A stretch of DNA of 64,000 bases from an uncultured Poribacteria bacterium (GCA_951828515.1 OX639992.1:5496217-5560216), one strand, 5' to 3'; positions 1 through 9,996 are shown, numbered from the stretch's first letter. Notes: a model not told the origin generated them from the letters alone. Numbers and translations: made by a program.

Positions 1-1
1 G

Positions 2-445
2 TTACTGAGCCCACAAAGTTATGCGAAACTTGTTGCGGAACTCGCCGAAAAACTTGGGTGTCAAGGTGTATCACATTTGCAACTCGCGCATCACCTTGCC
101 TTGCCGGTCTCTATCCAACAAGAAAATACGGACTTGGTCGTCCTGAAGGAATTGACCCCGAATTCTTGTCCGATCTGCCACCGTCGATTGACGTTCCTTC
201 GAGAAACAATGGAACGTTTCGAGAATGATAGTTCCGATCTAATCCGTTGCCCGATGGGACACCGTTATGAGGGTGTGCTAAAGGTGTATTATTTGAATAT
301 CCTTCAACACAGTGAACGGGATGAAACCGAAAAGCCGATCAAAATGTGTCCGGAGTGTGATGGCAAAAACATCCAGTACTTGGCACCGAAGGTAATGTTT
401 TGTCTCGATTGTGACTGGGATAGCGGGATGGAAGCACGGTATTAG
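2..445 (+). CDS. Zinc-ribbon protein, 5' end outside window
   Basis: The frame is open from base 2, so the gene starts upstream of the window; a TTG at 77 is only an internal possibility. The visible 147 residues end in two four-cysteine zinc-ribbon modules: CPICHRR followed by CPMGH, then CPECDGKN followed by CLDCDWD. The upstream part (SYAKLVAELAEKLG) looks helical. Paired zinc ribbons suggest nucleic-acid or protein binding, but no family is recognised and no catalytic motif is visible. It reads toward groEL, which is on the other strand, with a hairpin between them. Confidence 0.6.
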   Translation, partial: LLSPQSYAKLVAELAEKLGCQGVSHLQLAHHLALPVSIQQENTDLVVLKELTPNSCPICHRRLTFLRETMERFENDSSDLIRCPMGHRYEGVLKVYYLNILQHSERDETEKPIKMCPECDGKNIQYLAPKVMFCLDCDWDSGMEARY

Positions 446-547
446 ACAGTAGAACGGATAGAATAAAGTCGTGTATTTGTGTAGGTAGGCGCGCCTTCTG
501 AAGTTTGAATAAATATTTCGGTAATACGATCGAAAAAACGGTTGTAG

Positions 548-568
548 GGGCAGGTCTTGTGCCTGCCC
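548..568. terminator. GC-rich hairpin between convergent genes
   Basis: GGGCAGG and CCTGCCC form a 7-bp stem around a 7-base loop. It sits between the convergent zinc-ribbon gene and groEL, so it could end either transcript. No long T-run follows, so this may be an interspersed palindrome rather than an efficient intrinsic terminator. Confidence 0.4.
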
Positions 569-612
569 ACATTACTTAATCTTTATAAAAGCGCGCCCAA
601 CGATGAATGAAC

Positions 613-2259
<1,647 letters not shown>

Positions 2260-2323
2260 TCAATTTTTTTAGTGTTGCAATATTAAATAATCAAAAGTGT
2301 TGCGACTATAGATCGCTGATATA

Positions 2324-2352
2324 ATTATAGCATACACGACGTATAAAGTCAA
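2324..2352 (-). promoter_or_regulatory. Sigma-70 promoter of groEL
   Basis: On the minus strand TTGACT (2352-2347), a 17-bp spacer and TATAAT (2329-2324). The predicted leader (about 2316-2245) holds two direct copies of an 8-mer, AGTGTTGC on the plus strand, at 2271-2278 and 2296-2303. These could be a regulatory site, but CIRCE is absent. Confidence 0.75.
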
Positions 2353-2377
2353 TTTTATTATAGTAGGACGCAGAGAT

Positions 2378-2411
2378 AAAAAAATAGGCGAGGTTTCTGA
2401 CACCTCGCCTA
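2378..2411 (-). terminator. Intrinsic terminator (minus strand)
   Basis: A perfect 10-bp stem (TAGGCGAGGT at 2385-2394 with ACCTCGCCTA at 2402-2411) is followed, reading the minus strand, by seven T residues. It lies just beyond the stop of the gene fragment at 2426-2710 and would have ended that transcript. The GGCGAGGT hairpin recurs inside the repeat at 6620-6734 and at 57550-57571. Confidence 0.75.
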
Positions 2412-2425
2412 CGAGTAAAGTGATT

Positions 2426-2710
2426 CTAACGTCCACGTGGATTTTTCAAACTTCCCCAAGTGACCGCCAATTTCTCCACTGGATCGACAGCGAGTGTCGC
2501 TTCACCTAAGGTAATCGCTGGAATCACAGGCACTGAACCTAATTCCAAAGAAACGGCATCTATGGTCTCAATCCAATCATCGGGTCTCGGGTTTTCCCAT
2601 TTTGTGGTAACCAACCCGGCGTGTCCACAAGGATCGCCTTCCTTCTTTACCCACCCCCAGACAGAGTTATCGTCTTTGAGTGCGGCATCGTCGTGGCACC
2701 AATCATCGGA
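2426..2710 (-). pseudogene. C-terminal part of a secreted-type protein, split by IS
   Basis: On the minus strand the frame reads SDDWCHDDAALKDDNSVWGW through to a C-terminal KLAVTWGSLKNPRGR. It continues the fragment at 4116-4241 once the intervening element (2711-4115) is removed: ...EMISGFN joins SDDWCHDD in frame. The gene is therefore disrupted by the IS. The terminal KLAVTWG phrase is nearly identical to the end of the LamG protein at 60508-61407 (KLSVTWG), which points to an exported or surface protein. Its 5' end is missing: the upstream fragment runs back into the rqcH stop codon. Confidence 0.65.
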
Positions 2711-2870
2711 GGTCAATGGTACCCACAACCTAAAGGTTGGGGCTTGTGCTTCCTCGCGACTGCGGTTTTCTCAGAGAGTCCACCGTCTGACTGTCGCTCC
2801 ACTTTAGGCAGCCAAGCCTGCCCGTTTGATATTGATAGCAGCGTTTACGTCTCGGTCATGGTGTGAACCA
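2711..2870 (-). ncRNA. Presumed omega-RNA of the tnpB element
   Basis: By analogy with characterised TnpB systems, the right end transcribed from the tnpB strand is the guide-RNA scaffold and the flanking bases are the guide. Hairpins: GGCAG-CCAAGC-CTGCC at 2807-2822, overlapping the tnpB stop, and CAACC-TAAA-GGTTG near 2725-2738. Both recur in the solo element at 19481 with the same loops but different, still complementary stems. The guide would be minus-strand sequence running down from 2710 (TCCGATGATTGGTGCC). The 5' limit is a guess. Confidence 0.6.
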
Positions 2871-3916
2871 CAGTCGGGACATGACCACTGTCTATCCGAA
2901 AGAGAGAGTGCTTTGTTAGGGTATCCACAATCACTGCAAGGTTTTGTTGTTGCTGTCCATTGACCGATTTTGACGAAGGTTTTACCGTGCTTCGCACACT
3001 TCTGTTCGAGTCTCTGCAGAAACTGGTAGAAGGCGTGATCAGAGACTTTGCGTCCCCAAAGGCGTTTCATACCGTCAAGGTTCAACGTTTCAAAACAGAG
3101 TGTGTCAAACTCTGTGCAAAGTTCGGTCGCAAGTTTCCATTGCCAATCTTCTCTTTGTCTGGCAACTTTCCTGTGTTGTCTTGACAAGGCACGACATGCC
3201 CGATAGGAGTTATTAGAACCTTTGACTTTACGACTCAGTGCTTTGCTCAGGGATCGCAACGTTTTCAGGGATTGTTTGAAAAACTGCGGAGATTCTATCT
3301 TAGTGCCTGCGTCGCTTGTCAGGAATGTTTTGTTTCCGTAATCAAACCCTGCGCTCTTACCCGTCTTGGGCTTGGGTTCGGAATCGTCAACATTCTCGCA
3401 CGAAAAGCATATCCAATAGTCGCCGCACGTGTCGCGTTTGAGTGTGATCGTCTTGATTATACCTGTGATTTCACGGTGTTTGTGGAAGGAAAACCAAGTC
3501 TCTATACAATTGATTTTGATACGATTCCCTTCAAGTTCGTATCCGGCTTGTGTGAAAGTCATGGAATTGTATTTATGACGGGGTTTGATTTTCGGTCTAC
3601 CTACTTTGCGGGTTGTTTTACCCGCTTTTCGGTCTTTGATATTCTGAAAAAAAGCGTCTTGGGATTTACCATAACGCAGCACAACGTCTTGCACAACTTG
3701 ACTCGGCAGGTCTTTCCAATGCGGTTTTGTCCGCTTTTTGAGTTTCGCAACATGGGCATTTATCCGATATGCAGATAGGTTCTTACCAAATATGCGATAA
3801 TACCGACGTGCCAAAAGCAAGATATGAACGTGTATATCCCACATATCGTCAATCATATTGCCGAGTTTGATTGTGTTAGATTGATTTTGAAGTCTGAATT
3901 TGTAAGATTTTCTCAT
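2804..3916 (-). CDS. tnpB: TnpB, RNA-guided RuvC nuclease
   Basis: TnpB proteins are compact omega-RNA-guided DNA nucleases of IS605-type elements and ancestors of Cas12. Seen (numbered from the upstream GTG at 3967): RuvC Asp209 in GFDYGNKT, Glu293 in CFETLNL, a CSDCG...CPDCG zinc ribbon (Cys 344, 347, 363, 366) and Asp373 in HDRDVNAAINI. All catalytic positions are intact. The ATG at 3916 starts MRKSYKFRLQ, the usual family N-terminus, and is preferred (370 aa); the GTG at 3967 adds 17 residues and has a weak AAGG upstream. The last codons overlap a hairpin of the presumed omega-RNA. Confidence 0.93.
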   Translation of the reverse strand: MRKSYKFRLQNQSNTIKLGNMIDDMWDIHVHILLLARRYYRIFGKNLSAYRINAHVAKLKKRTKPHWKDLPSQVVQDVVLRYGKSQDAFFQNIKDRKAGKTTRKVGRPKIKPRHKYNSMTFTQAGYELEGNRIKINCIETWFSFHKHREITGIIKTITLKRDTCGDYWICFSCENVDDSEPKPKTGKSAGFDYGNKTFLTSDAGTKIESPQFFKQSLKTLRSLSKALSRKVKGSNNSYRACRALSRQHRKVARQREDWQWKLATELCTEFDTLCFETLNLDGMKRLWGRKVSDHAFYQFLQRLEQKCAKHGKTFVKIGQWTATTKPCSDCGYPNKALSLSDRQWSCPDCGSHHDRDVNAAINIKRAGLAA

Positions 3917-4115
3917 TGGAATATCAGGTATCAGGCGTTTATGCCCAGTCAAGTGGGAGGCAGACACGTAACCTTGCGATTACGCTTGATTTGTCTGCTA
4001 ACCTGATACTATAATTACACAACATTTCTATGTTAATGTCAAGTTTAATTTAGACTATCAACCCAAACGCTGCCTACATCCCATAAACTAAAGCATGGGG
4101 ATTTGGCGGAGGATT

Positions 4116-4241
4116 GTTAAAACCTGAAATCATTTCAAGATCTTCCTTCTTTCCAGTCCGATAGTGCATCACGAACTTGTAGCTTGGAACGCCGTTCTGT
4201 TCCCGTCCGATCGCATGGAAGAAATAGACGAACTTTGCCTT
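4116..4241 (-). pseudogene. Upstream fragment of the IS-split gene
   Basis: On the minus strand, starting directly after the rqcH stop codon and in the same frame, a coding-like stretch reads KFVYFFHAIGREQNGVP, then YKFVMHYRTGKKEDLEMIS and GFN, where the element begins. With the fragment at 2426-2710 it forms one continuous frame. No start codon or ribosome site precedes it, so the gene had already lost its 5' end, perhaps by a rearrangement that placed it against rqcH. Confidence 0.55.
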
Positions 4242-4244
4242 ACC

Positions 4245-5957
4245 TTATTTATCCTTCAACTTGGGCACAGCAGGTTCAACAAATAACGTCTTTTCACGCG
4301 TGTAATGCACATACCCGGCGACGTTGCCTTTACGCTTCACGACATACCGTGTCCATGTATAATCAACTGGTACATTGCTGGCATGATGTGCTTTGCTGTA
4401 GTATGCCGCGAGTTGCGCGGCTTGCAACAACGTCGGCATAGGAATATCCTGGCGATTCTCTGGGTTGCGGATGATGACATGTGAACCGTGAATCTGCTTG
4501 GCATGAAGCCACATATCGCGGGGTTTAGCAATCTGACGTAAGAGCAGGTCATTCGACTGACTGTTACGCCCAACATACATCTGGAAACCGTTGACAGAGG
4601 TATATCTTCGGAAAGGACCTGCGCCTACCTCCTGCTTCTGCTTACCACGCTGTGGTGCCTTGAGATAGCCATTCGCGATAAATTCTCTACGTAGACGCTG
4701 CAGTGCGTCTAAAGTATCAGCGGTATCTAATTTGGAAGCGGACACTCGAAGCGTCTCCTGATCCGCCTCTACATCCGAGATGAGTTGCTGGATGCGTGAA
4801 CGTCCCCGTTTCGCTTTTGTGTATTTCTTGAAATATGCTTGTGCGTTATCGGACGGACTTTGCTCCGGATTCAGTGGAATTGATAGCATTTCAAGGTCAG
4901 GACTGTAATAGTTCTGCAACGCTACCTGTTTCTGCCCGCGGGTAATCGCGTGTAGGTTCGCGAGCAGTAACTCTCCCTGAATGCGATACTCCTCCGCTTT
5001 CTCCGCCCGTCCGAGATCGGCGTACAACCCTTGCGCTTTTCGCAGAAGCAGATTCTCTTGTTTCGTCAACGCCTGCGTGAGGGTTTGACGTTCTGAGGCG
5101 ATAGCCTCTTTCAGGGTGACTGCCCCGTAGTATGCGTTGAGCGCGTCGCTCATTGTGTCAAACGTCTGAGAGGAAGCATGCGAAAATTGATGGAGCATCA
5201 TAGCTGACGCGGCAATCGGTTCATCTCCATCCATGAGGAGTTGCGGTGACGCGTGCATCGCATCGAAACAACTGATAACCTGTTGGTACGCCTCCCAGAG
5301 TCCCATTTCCGCTGCCCGAGCGACAACCTCTTTTGCGAGCGTTGGACTAAAACCATCAATTTTGTTAAAGAGTTGCCGCCAACCGATCTCTTTTTGCCCA
5401 CCAACAAGTTCAGCGAACGCTGTCTCATCCAGTGTTAGTGGATTTAACTTCTCCTGTTGCGGTGGCAGCGTATAGGTTTCACCGGGCAAAATCTCTCGAT
5501 GTCGGCTCATTGTTTCATCAATACGTTTGAGACTCTCCAAAATCCTGTCGTCGGTTGCATCAATCAGGATAATGTTGCTATGTTTGCCCATAAATTCGGC
5601 AATAATGGCTTTAAGGGACGGCTGTATCGGTTCATCAGAAACGGGTTGAACGGTTATCTTGAGTATCCGATCCCAACCGAGTTGTTCAATCGCAGTAATA
5701 GTGCCACGTCTGAGATGTGTTGTGAGAAAATCCGCCAGATAGGATTGTTTTTGTCCGGGTGGCGGTTTCTCGATGAGGTGTGCGCGGGCATGCAATGAAT
5801 GCGCCGACAAAGCGAACCAATCCGTCTGGGGACCGCGACCGATCTTAAATGAAAAGGTATGGGGATTCGCCTGTTCAATGTGCCGAATTGTGCCGCCCAA
5901 AAGGGTTTCACGCAATTCTTGGACAACCAGACGAAGTGCTAAACTATCGTAAGACAT
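4245..5957 (-). CDS. rqcH: NFACT-family ribosome quality-control protein RqcH
   Basis: RqcH (Rqc2/NEMF family) binds obstructed 50S subunits and, in characterised bacteria, recruits tRNA-Ala to add alanine tails to stalled peptides. At 570 aa it has the usual layout: N-terminal NFACT-N, a central helix-hairpin-helix and coiled-coil region (about 270-430), and a C-terminal NFACT-R domain with VGRNSQSNDLLL, DMWLHAKQIHGSHVII and GYVHYTREKTLFVEP. The conserved Asp-Arg of NFACT-N, needed for tailing in Bacillus RqcH, is present (WDRILK, residues 96-97). Older annotations call this family fibronectin-binding protein A. It ends directly against the pseudogene fragment. Confidence 0.93.
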   Translation of the reverse strand: MSYDSLALRLVVQELRETLLGGTIRHIEQANPHTFSFKIGRGPQTDWFALSAHSLHARAHLIEKPPPGQKQSYLADFLTTHLRRGTITAIEQLGWDRILKITVQPVSDEPIQPSLKAIIAEFMGKHSNIILIDATDDRILESLKRIDETMSRHREILPGETYTLPPQQEKLNPLTLDETAFAELVGGQKEIGWRQLFNKIDGFSPTLAKEVVARAAEMGLWEAYQQVISCFDAMHASPQLLMDGDEPIAASAMMLHQFSHASSQTFDTMSDALNAYYGAVTLKEAIASERQTLTQALTKQENLLLRKAQGLYADLGRAEKAEEYRIQGELLLANLHAITRGQKQVALQNYYSPDLEMLSIPLNPEQSPSDNAQAYFKKYTKAKRGRSRIQQLISDVEADQETLRVSASKLDTADTLDALQRLRREFIANGYLKAPQRGKQKQEVGAGPFRRYTSVNGFQMYVGRNSQSNDLLLRQIAKPRDMWLHAKQIHGSHVIIRNPENRQDIPMPTLLQAAQLAAYYSKAHHASNVPVDYTWTRYVVKRKGNVAGYVHYTREKTLFVEPAVPKLKDK

Positions 5958-5997
5958 AGTGGATATCTATCTTCATGGACTTTGCGTTGTAGCGTTC

Positions 5998-6588
5998 CTA
6001 ATCAGAAAAGGCAACGCGTTCGTAAATTTCCTGCAAGGGTAATTCGCACTGAATGGAAGGAAGCGACAGAATCTCATCACGTTTTTCAAAATCGGTAAAA
6101 ATCCACTGCCTTTCTTGACGGTAGTAGTGTTCAACACGAATCTGGTCTTGGGCAACGAGGACGTACTCCTGAAACGATGTGACGTGGCGATAGTGGGCGA
6201 ATTTTTCGCCTCTGTCAAACGCTTCGGTTGATGGTGAAAGGACCTCTACGATAACAATCGGGTTCAGGAGCGTGTCAAAGACATCGTCTTCAAAACAGGG
6301 TTCCCCACAGACAACGCCAACATCGGGATAAAAATAGGATTTTGCTGTCGGAATACTGATACGCATGTCATTCGCGAAAACAGCACACTCTGTGCCCTTC
6401 AAGCGAGCGCGGAGTTCACCAAAGATATTACCTGTGACAAGATTGTGTGCGAAACTGGCACCGGGCATGTTGATAATCTCTCCATTGATGTATTCGCTTC
6501 TGACTGTTTCAGCATCAGGTATCGCTTTGCGTTCTAAAGCGATGTACTCCACTGGCGTGAGATATGTTTGAACTGCCCGAGTTGCCAT
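5998..6588 (-). CDS. Uma2-family (DUF820) predicted nuclease
   Basis: 196 aa with the PD-(D/E)XK-like Uma2 core: FYPDVGVVC, IVIVEVLSPST and EYVLVAQD, where the Asp, Glu and Gln/Glu are the expected active-site positions. Biological role of the family is unknown; it is greatly expanded in cyanobacteria and some other phyla. It is a close paralogue of the protein at 36400-37017 (shared YFYPDV, DDVFDTLLNPI and VLSPST blocks). GGAGG precedes the ATG. Its promoter lies at 6743-6772, and a 115-bp palindromic repeat occupies the leader between promoter and gene. Confidence 0.9.
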   Translation of the reverse strand: MATRAVQTYLTPVEYIALERKAIPDAETVRSEYINGEIINMPGASFAHNLVTGNIFGELRARLKGTECAVFANDMRISIPTAKSYFYPDVGVVCGEPCFEDDVFDTLLNPIVIVEVLSPSTEAFDRGEKFAHYRHVTSFQEYVLVAQDQIRVEHYYRQERQWIFTDFEKRDEILSLPSIQCELPLQEIYERVAFSD

Positions 6589-6619
6589 GATTCGCCTCCA
6601 AGAATTTTTAGGGGTTCTT

Positions 6620-6734
6620 AGGACTTAGGCAATTTTCTGATAAGGATCCACTGTCCACCATGGGCGAGGTGTTTTGCTGTCGAAGGGTGTTCCTTCTAAG
6701 AAACCTCGCCAACAAAGGAAGCTGCGTAAGTCCT
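6620..6734. repeat. MITE-like repeat with AGGACTTACGCA ends, copy 1
   Basis: Terminal inverted repeats AGGACTTAGGCA and TGCGTAAGTCCT (one mismatch) bound 115 bp with no ORF. The interior carries a GGCGAGGT/ACCTCGCC palindrome. The same termini occur at 30282-30370 and 33569-33720. It lies in the predicted 5' untranslated region of the Uma2 gene at 5998-6588. No clear target duplication is seen. Confidence 0.75.
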
Positions 6735-6742
6735 GTAATTCT

Positions 6743-6772
6743 ATTATAACATTGTTACAGGAGGGGGGTCAA
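6743..6772 (-). promoter_or_regulatory. Sigma-70 promoter of the Uma2 gene
   Basis: Minus strand TTGACC (6772-6767), an 18-bp spacer and TATAAT (6748-6743). Transcription would begin at the edge of the palindromic repeat at 6620-6734. Confidence 0.65.
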
Positions 6773-6881
6773 GATTTTTACATGCCATCATTGACCTCCA
6801 TTTTTCCTGGGTTTATATTTAGACGGTTTTCAGATGCACTGCACATGGTTCCTATCAGCGCAAGCCCTATATCTACAAACC

Positions 6882-7820
6882 TCAATGATACCGTTTTAAG
6901 TCCTGTGCTATCCCGCGGAGTTGTTCCTGAATTTCGGACGGAACACGCGGATTAAATGGACCACCGCTCCCAGCGACAATATCGTCAAAACCGCTTAAGA
7001 TCATCGCTTCAACGACAGCAGAATAATTATAGACTCGCTCGTTCATGAAACGAATCTCCTCAAGGGGTGCAATGTCGGCTTCAATACGTGCAGAGGTGTC
7101 GTAATCCCCTCGGCGTTGGGCATTGTTAATTTCGTCGGCGGCACGCGCAAAGGCGACTGCGATCCCAGAGGTATGCCCTTTCGTGCCGAGTTGGGCAGGA
7201 CGGGTACATCTATCCCCGATACCCCACATCACAATTCCACTGTCCCCGATCCCTTCAACGAGTGGCTCCACATCCGCTTCACCTGTGCCTATCTTTACAC
7301 CAACGAAATGAGGTGAATCGTTTAGGAGACGAATGACCGCTGCCATGTCGCGTTTCTGACGGAAATAGTAGAGAAACCGCGCACCACAATCGGTGCCATA
7401 TTTTTCACCGAATTCCATGTACTGTTGGTAGATACCCTCTGGGCTTGAGACTCCTGTCAGCGGCATAAGCAAATACACATCTGGCGGTCTATGAAGTTCA
7501 GACTGTGCTTCAATGAGCTGACCAGCTTGACCGATTGGATTAGGGACGATACCAGACATAAGGACACCGGTATTCCCCATTTGTCGTCCGGTTTGGTCGA
7601 TGAGACGAAGTTGCTCGGCTTCGCTGATGTGATGGATCAGACTTGTCCCAGCGATGGCGATGACTCGCTGCCGTCCTTCGTCAAGATAGTTGTTGCGCAT
7701 CAAATAGTCAATGTTTTTGGCGTGTCCGGTGTAATCAATCTTATCCCCGTCGAAAGGGACAACAGGAATCGCAGTAACCGAATTCAGAGTTTCTAAAAGA
7801 TTTGATAGTTCTAATGGCAT
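6882..7820 (-). CDS. DapA/NanA-family (DHDPS-like) aldolase or lyase
   Basis: 312-aa class I aldolase of the dihydrodipicolinate synthase / N-acetylneuraminate lyase superfamily, a TIM barrel forming a Schiff base with pyruvate-type substrates. Seen: the presumed Schiff-base lysine in HFVGVKIGTGEADV, a tyrosine-rich FLYYFRQ at the catalytic-Tyr position, and an early VTAIPVVPF strand. The usual GTTGE substrate motif reads AIAGTSL, so true DapA activity in lysine synthesis is doubtful and a sugar-acid aldolase is as likely. It follows the DUF5683-like gene by 12 bases and is probably the last gene of a three-gene operon from 9793. Confidence 0.8.
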   Translation of the reverse strand: MPLELSNLLETLNSVTAIPVVPFDGDKIDYTGHAKNIDYLMRNNYLDEGRQRVIAIAGTSLIHHISEAEQLRLIDQTGRQMGNTGVLMSGIVPNPIGQAGQLIEAQSELHRPPDVYLLMPLTGVSSPEGIYQQYMEFGEKYGTDCGARFLYYFRQKRDMAAVIRLLNDSPHFVGVKIGTGEADVEPLVEGIGDSGIVMWGIGDRCTRPAQLGTKGHTSGIAVAFARAADEINNAQRRGDYDTSARIEADIAPLEEIRFMNERVYNYSAVVEAMILSGFDDIVAGSGGPFNPRVPSEIQEQLRGIAQDLKRYH

Positions 7821-7832
7821 AGCGTCCTCCTT

Positions 7833-8651
7833 TTAAAATCTTTTTCGTAGGACAAGTGCACCTGTGAGTGCCCCAGCCGTCCTGTCAGTTTGTAAATCTA
7901 TCTCAAGTGCCTCGACGTGTGTTTGTGTCAGTGTCCTTTGTAATCGGGTATTGAAACGCTTCGTCGAAATCCGTGCCTCTACAGCACTGACAACATGGTT
8001 TAAGATCGCCACACCTAATATTGTGCGAGCGAGTTGAAAGGTGTCGTTCGCTTTTTGCCGTAAATCAAACGCCTCTAAGCGATACCCCGAGTCGAAATCG
8101 ATACCCAAATCGGGTTCGTTTTTTAAATTCGGATCGAGATCCGACCAATACCATTTGCCAGTGCGCGTCCGCGTCTCGTCTGAATCATAAACATGATTCC
8201 ATGTCTCATATTGCGTGGCGTGCTCAAAATCCTCTATAGGATCCCAGTCCTCAAAGGAACCTGGACCGATAAACGTAACGTGTTGTCTGACGACATCGCG
8301 ATAGTCTTCTCGTGTGTTTGAAGCATTGTTTCGGAGAACAAAATAGGTTGTCAATAAAACAACGTCTGCCGCGGCGTAGAGATAACCGCGTTTTGCCCCA
8401 GTATAGAGTTGCCCCATCCCCGGAATAACAAGCGAATACAGGAACGCTTCATTTGGAGATTTCCGAGTCTGGAACTCTTGGGTCGCCTCCATAACAACAG
8501 TGGATTGATTCTCAAGCGTACGGCTTCCGAGGGCAGAATCTAAATAAAAAGTTGTGAGTAGTGGCGCGCGAGGACCTTCGGATGCTACACAGAGACCGGA
8601 CGCTAAACATAACATCAGCACGATTATTAAAATTTGGGTCTTAGATTTCAC
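7833..8651 (-). CDS. DUF5683-like membrane/envelope protein
   Basis: 272 aa with an N-terminal signal peptide (about residues 1-23, ending CVASEG). The segment EAFLYSLVIPGMGQLYTGAKRGYLY, given here in part as PGMGQLYTGAKRGYLY, resembles DUF5683/TM2-like proteins with a Pro-Gly...Gln-Tyr turn between membrane helices, followed by a hydrophobic helix (AAADVVLLTTYFVL). A second hydrophobic stretch lies near LARTILGVAILNHVVSA. Molecular function is unknown. It lies 17 bases after the PorV-like gene and 12 before the DapA-like gene, so co-transcription is likely and an outer-membrane role is suggested by context. Confidence 0.65.
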   Translation of the reverse strand: MKSKTQILIIVLMLCLASGLCVASEGPRAPLLTTFYLDSALGSRTLENQSTVVMEATQEFQTRKSPNEAFLYSLVIPGMGQLYTGAKRGYLYAAADVVLLTTYFVLRNNASNTREDYRDVVRQHVTFIGPGSFEDWDPIEDFEHATQYETWNHVYDSDETRTRTGKWYWSDLDPNLKNEPDLGIDFDSGYRLEAFDLRQKANDTFQLARTILGVAILNHVVSAVEARISTKRFNTRLQRTLTQTHVEALEIDLQTDRTAGALTGALVLRKRF

Positions 8652-8668
8652 TTTTCGTTGTTTTCCTT

Positions 8669-9793
8669 CTAAAAGATGAACATCAAAGTGGTTTCATAGA
8701 GTCGCGAGCGGCTTGGACCGAAGCTCGGTCCAATTGTAAAGTCAATATTGAATAGATACCATCGGGCACCTACACCGCCAGTAAGGTAGTCTGTCAAGTC
8801 CGGTAAGTTAATGCCGGGTTCCGACTTGTAGCCAACACGCAAGGCGAGCATACCGCCGAGCCAGTACTCCAAGCCGAGATTCTTTTGAAGGTGCCGCCAT
8901 TCAAATGCTCGGACACCGACCCCACGATCGGACAGGAGTTGCTCACGCGTCAGTTTCTCCTCTCTTTCGGCGTTAAGTCGGTCCAAGTCAACGGCTAATT
9001 CGTTTTCATCCTCTGCCAATTTATCAATGTAGGCTGTGATACCACTGACGAGGCGAATGTGGTGATACCTCGACTGATAAAGGCTCACAGAAGTACCGAT
9101 TCGTAAGAACCGAGGTAAGGGATCTGCTTGGTTTTCATCAATGAAAGAGATACCGGGTCCAACATTCTGAACTGCAACACCGAGCGTTGTAGGGATAGAC
9201 TCGAACGGAAGGAGATATTGCATTCCCAAATCAACGGCATAAGAACTCCCACTCTCGCGTCCAAGGACCATCCGAATCATCTTACCGTTGATACCCGCAG
9301 ATAAAGACTCCGTAATGCGGTCGGCGTATGAGAACGTCAATGCGAAGTTGGTACCGAGACTTTCTTCACGAAGGATATCTGGAGAATCCGTTGTCACGGC
9401 GATCGTGCCCTGCCCCTGCATCTGGAGTGTCGCGCCGATAGTTCCGACATCGCCGAGAGGCATCGCGCCAGAGATGAAGGTATAGTATAACCCTTCCCCC
9501 GCTTCTCCGAAAGGTGCGCTGTAATCTGTATAAAACATTGAGGCTTGTGCTGCTTTCCTACCAGTACGGAATTTACTTTCGGGCATATCTGCCAATCCAC
9601 TTGGGTTCCAGAGTGACGTGGTTACATCACCTGACATCGCAGAAAAAGCGTCGCCGAGCGCTCTTGCCCGTGCGCCACCGCCAAGGTTTAAGATTTGCGC
9701 GCCTGTGCGTCCAGGTCCCGCAAGAGCCACCCCTGGAAAAAAGATGGCAAGACATAAAAACAGTATAAAGATTCTGCGTATAAACAAGTACAC
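8669..9793 (-). CDS. PorV/PorQ-like outer-membrane beta-barrel protein
   Basis: 374 aa from a GTG start with GGAGGG upstream. A signal peptide (about residues 1-25) is followed by the family hallmark GGGARARALGDAFSAMSGD and SLWNPSGLADM, as in PorV/PorQ and UPF0164 barrels of the FadL-like class. Alternating beta strands continue to a C-terminal Phe (ETTLMFIF), a common outer-membrane insertion signature. In Bacteroidetes PorV works in type IX secretion, but no other type IX genes are visible here, so the role is open. First gene of a likely operon with the two genes downstream. Confidence 0.8.
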   Translation of the reverse strand: MYLFIRRIFILFLCLAIFFPGVALAGPGRTGAQILNLGGGARARALGDAFSAMSGDVTTSLWNPSGLADMPESKFRTGRKAAQASMFYTDYSAPFGEAGEGLYYTFISGAMPLGDVGTIGATLQMQGQGTIAVTTDSPDILREESLGTNFALTFSYADRITESLSAGINGKMIRMVLGRESGSSYAVDLGMQYLLPFESIPTTLGVAVQNVGPGISFIDENQADPLPRFLRIGTSVSLYQSRYHHIRLVSGITAYIDKLAEDENELAVDLDRLNAEREEKLTREQLLSDRGVGVRAFEWRHLQKNLGLEYWLGGMLALRVGYKSEPGINLPDLTDYLTGGVGARWYLFNIDFTIGPSFGPSRSRLYETTLMFIF

Positions 9794-9835
9794 TTAATCC
9801 CTCCATTTGTTGATTCAAAATCAATGCTACTTAAT

Positions 9836-9864
9836 ATTATATAACAACGCGAGCAATAACGCAA
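9836..9864 (-). promoter_or_regulatory. Sigma-70 promoter of the PorV-like operon
   Basis: Minus strand TTGCGT (9864-9859), a 17-bp spacer and TATAAT (9841-9836), about 45 bases before the GTG start at 9793. Confidence 0.65.
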
Positions 9865-9922
9865 ATCGCTTTAATTTAGTTTACATTCACAGCAAGGAAA
9901 ATATTGCCACCCTTTTTTGATA

Positions 9923-9951
9923 TTGACAGAAAAATAGATACACGCTAAAAT
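9923..9951 (+). promoter_or_regulatory. Sigma-70 promoter upstream of CBM9-DUF5916 gene
   Basis: TTGACA at 9923-9928, a 17-bp spacer and TAAAAT at 9946-9951, diverging from the minus-strand promoter at 9836-9864. Confidence 0.65.
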
Positions 9952-9996
9952 CGTAAAATAGATTGACACCAAGAGGAGGCTCTGAAGACACAACCA

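Larger units (their letters stand above)
2711..4115 (-). mobile_element. IS605-superfamily element carrying only tnpB (1,405 bp)
   Basis: It holds tnpB but no Y1 transposase (tnpA), so it is an IS1341-like element that needs a transposase in trans. The left end (4115 side) follows TTAAC on the minus strand and has a CCCAT/ATGGG hairpin. The right end (2711 side) has a CAACC-TAAA-GGTTG hairpin and then GGGTACCATTGAC. The boundaries come from comparison with the related element at 19481-19890 and from restoration of the host reading frame; uncertainty is about one base at the right end. No target-site duplication is expected for this family. Confidence 0.85.
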
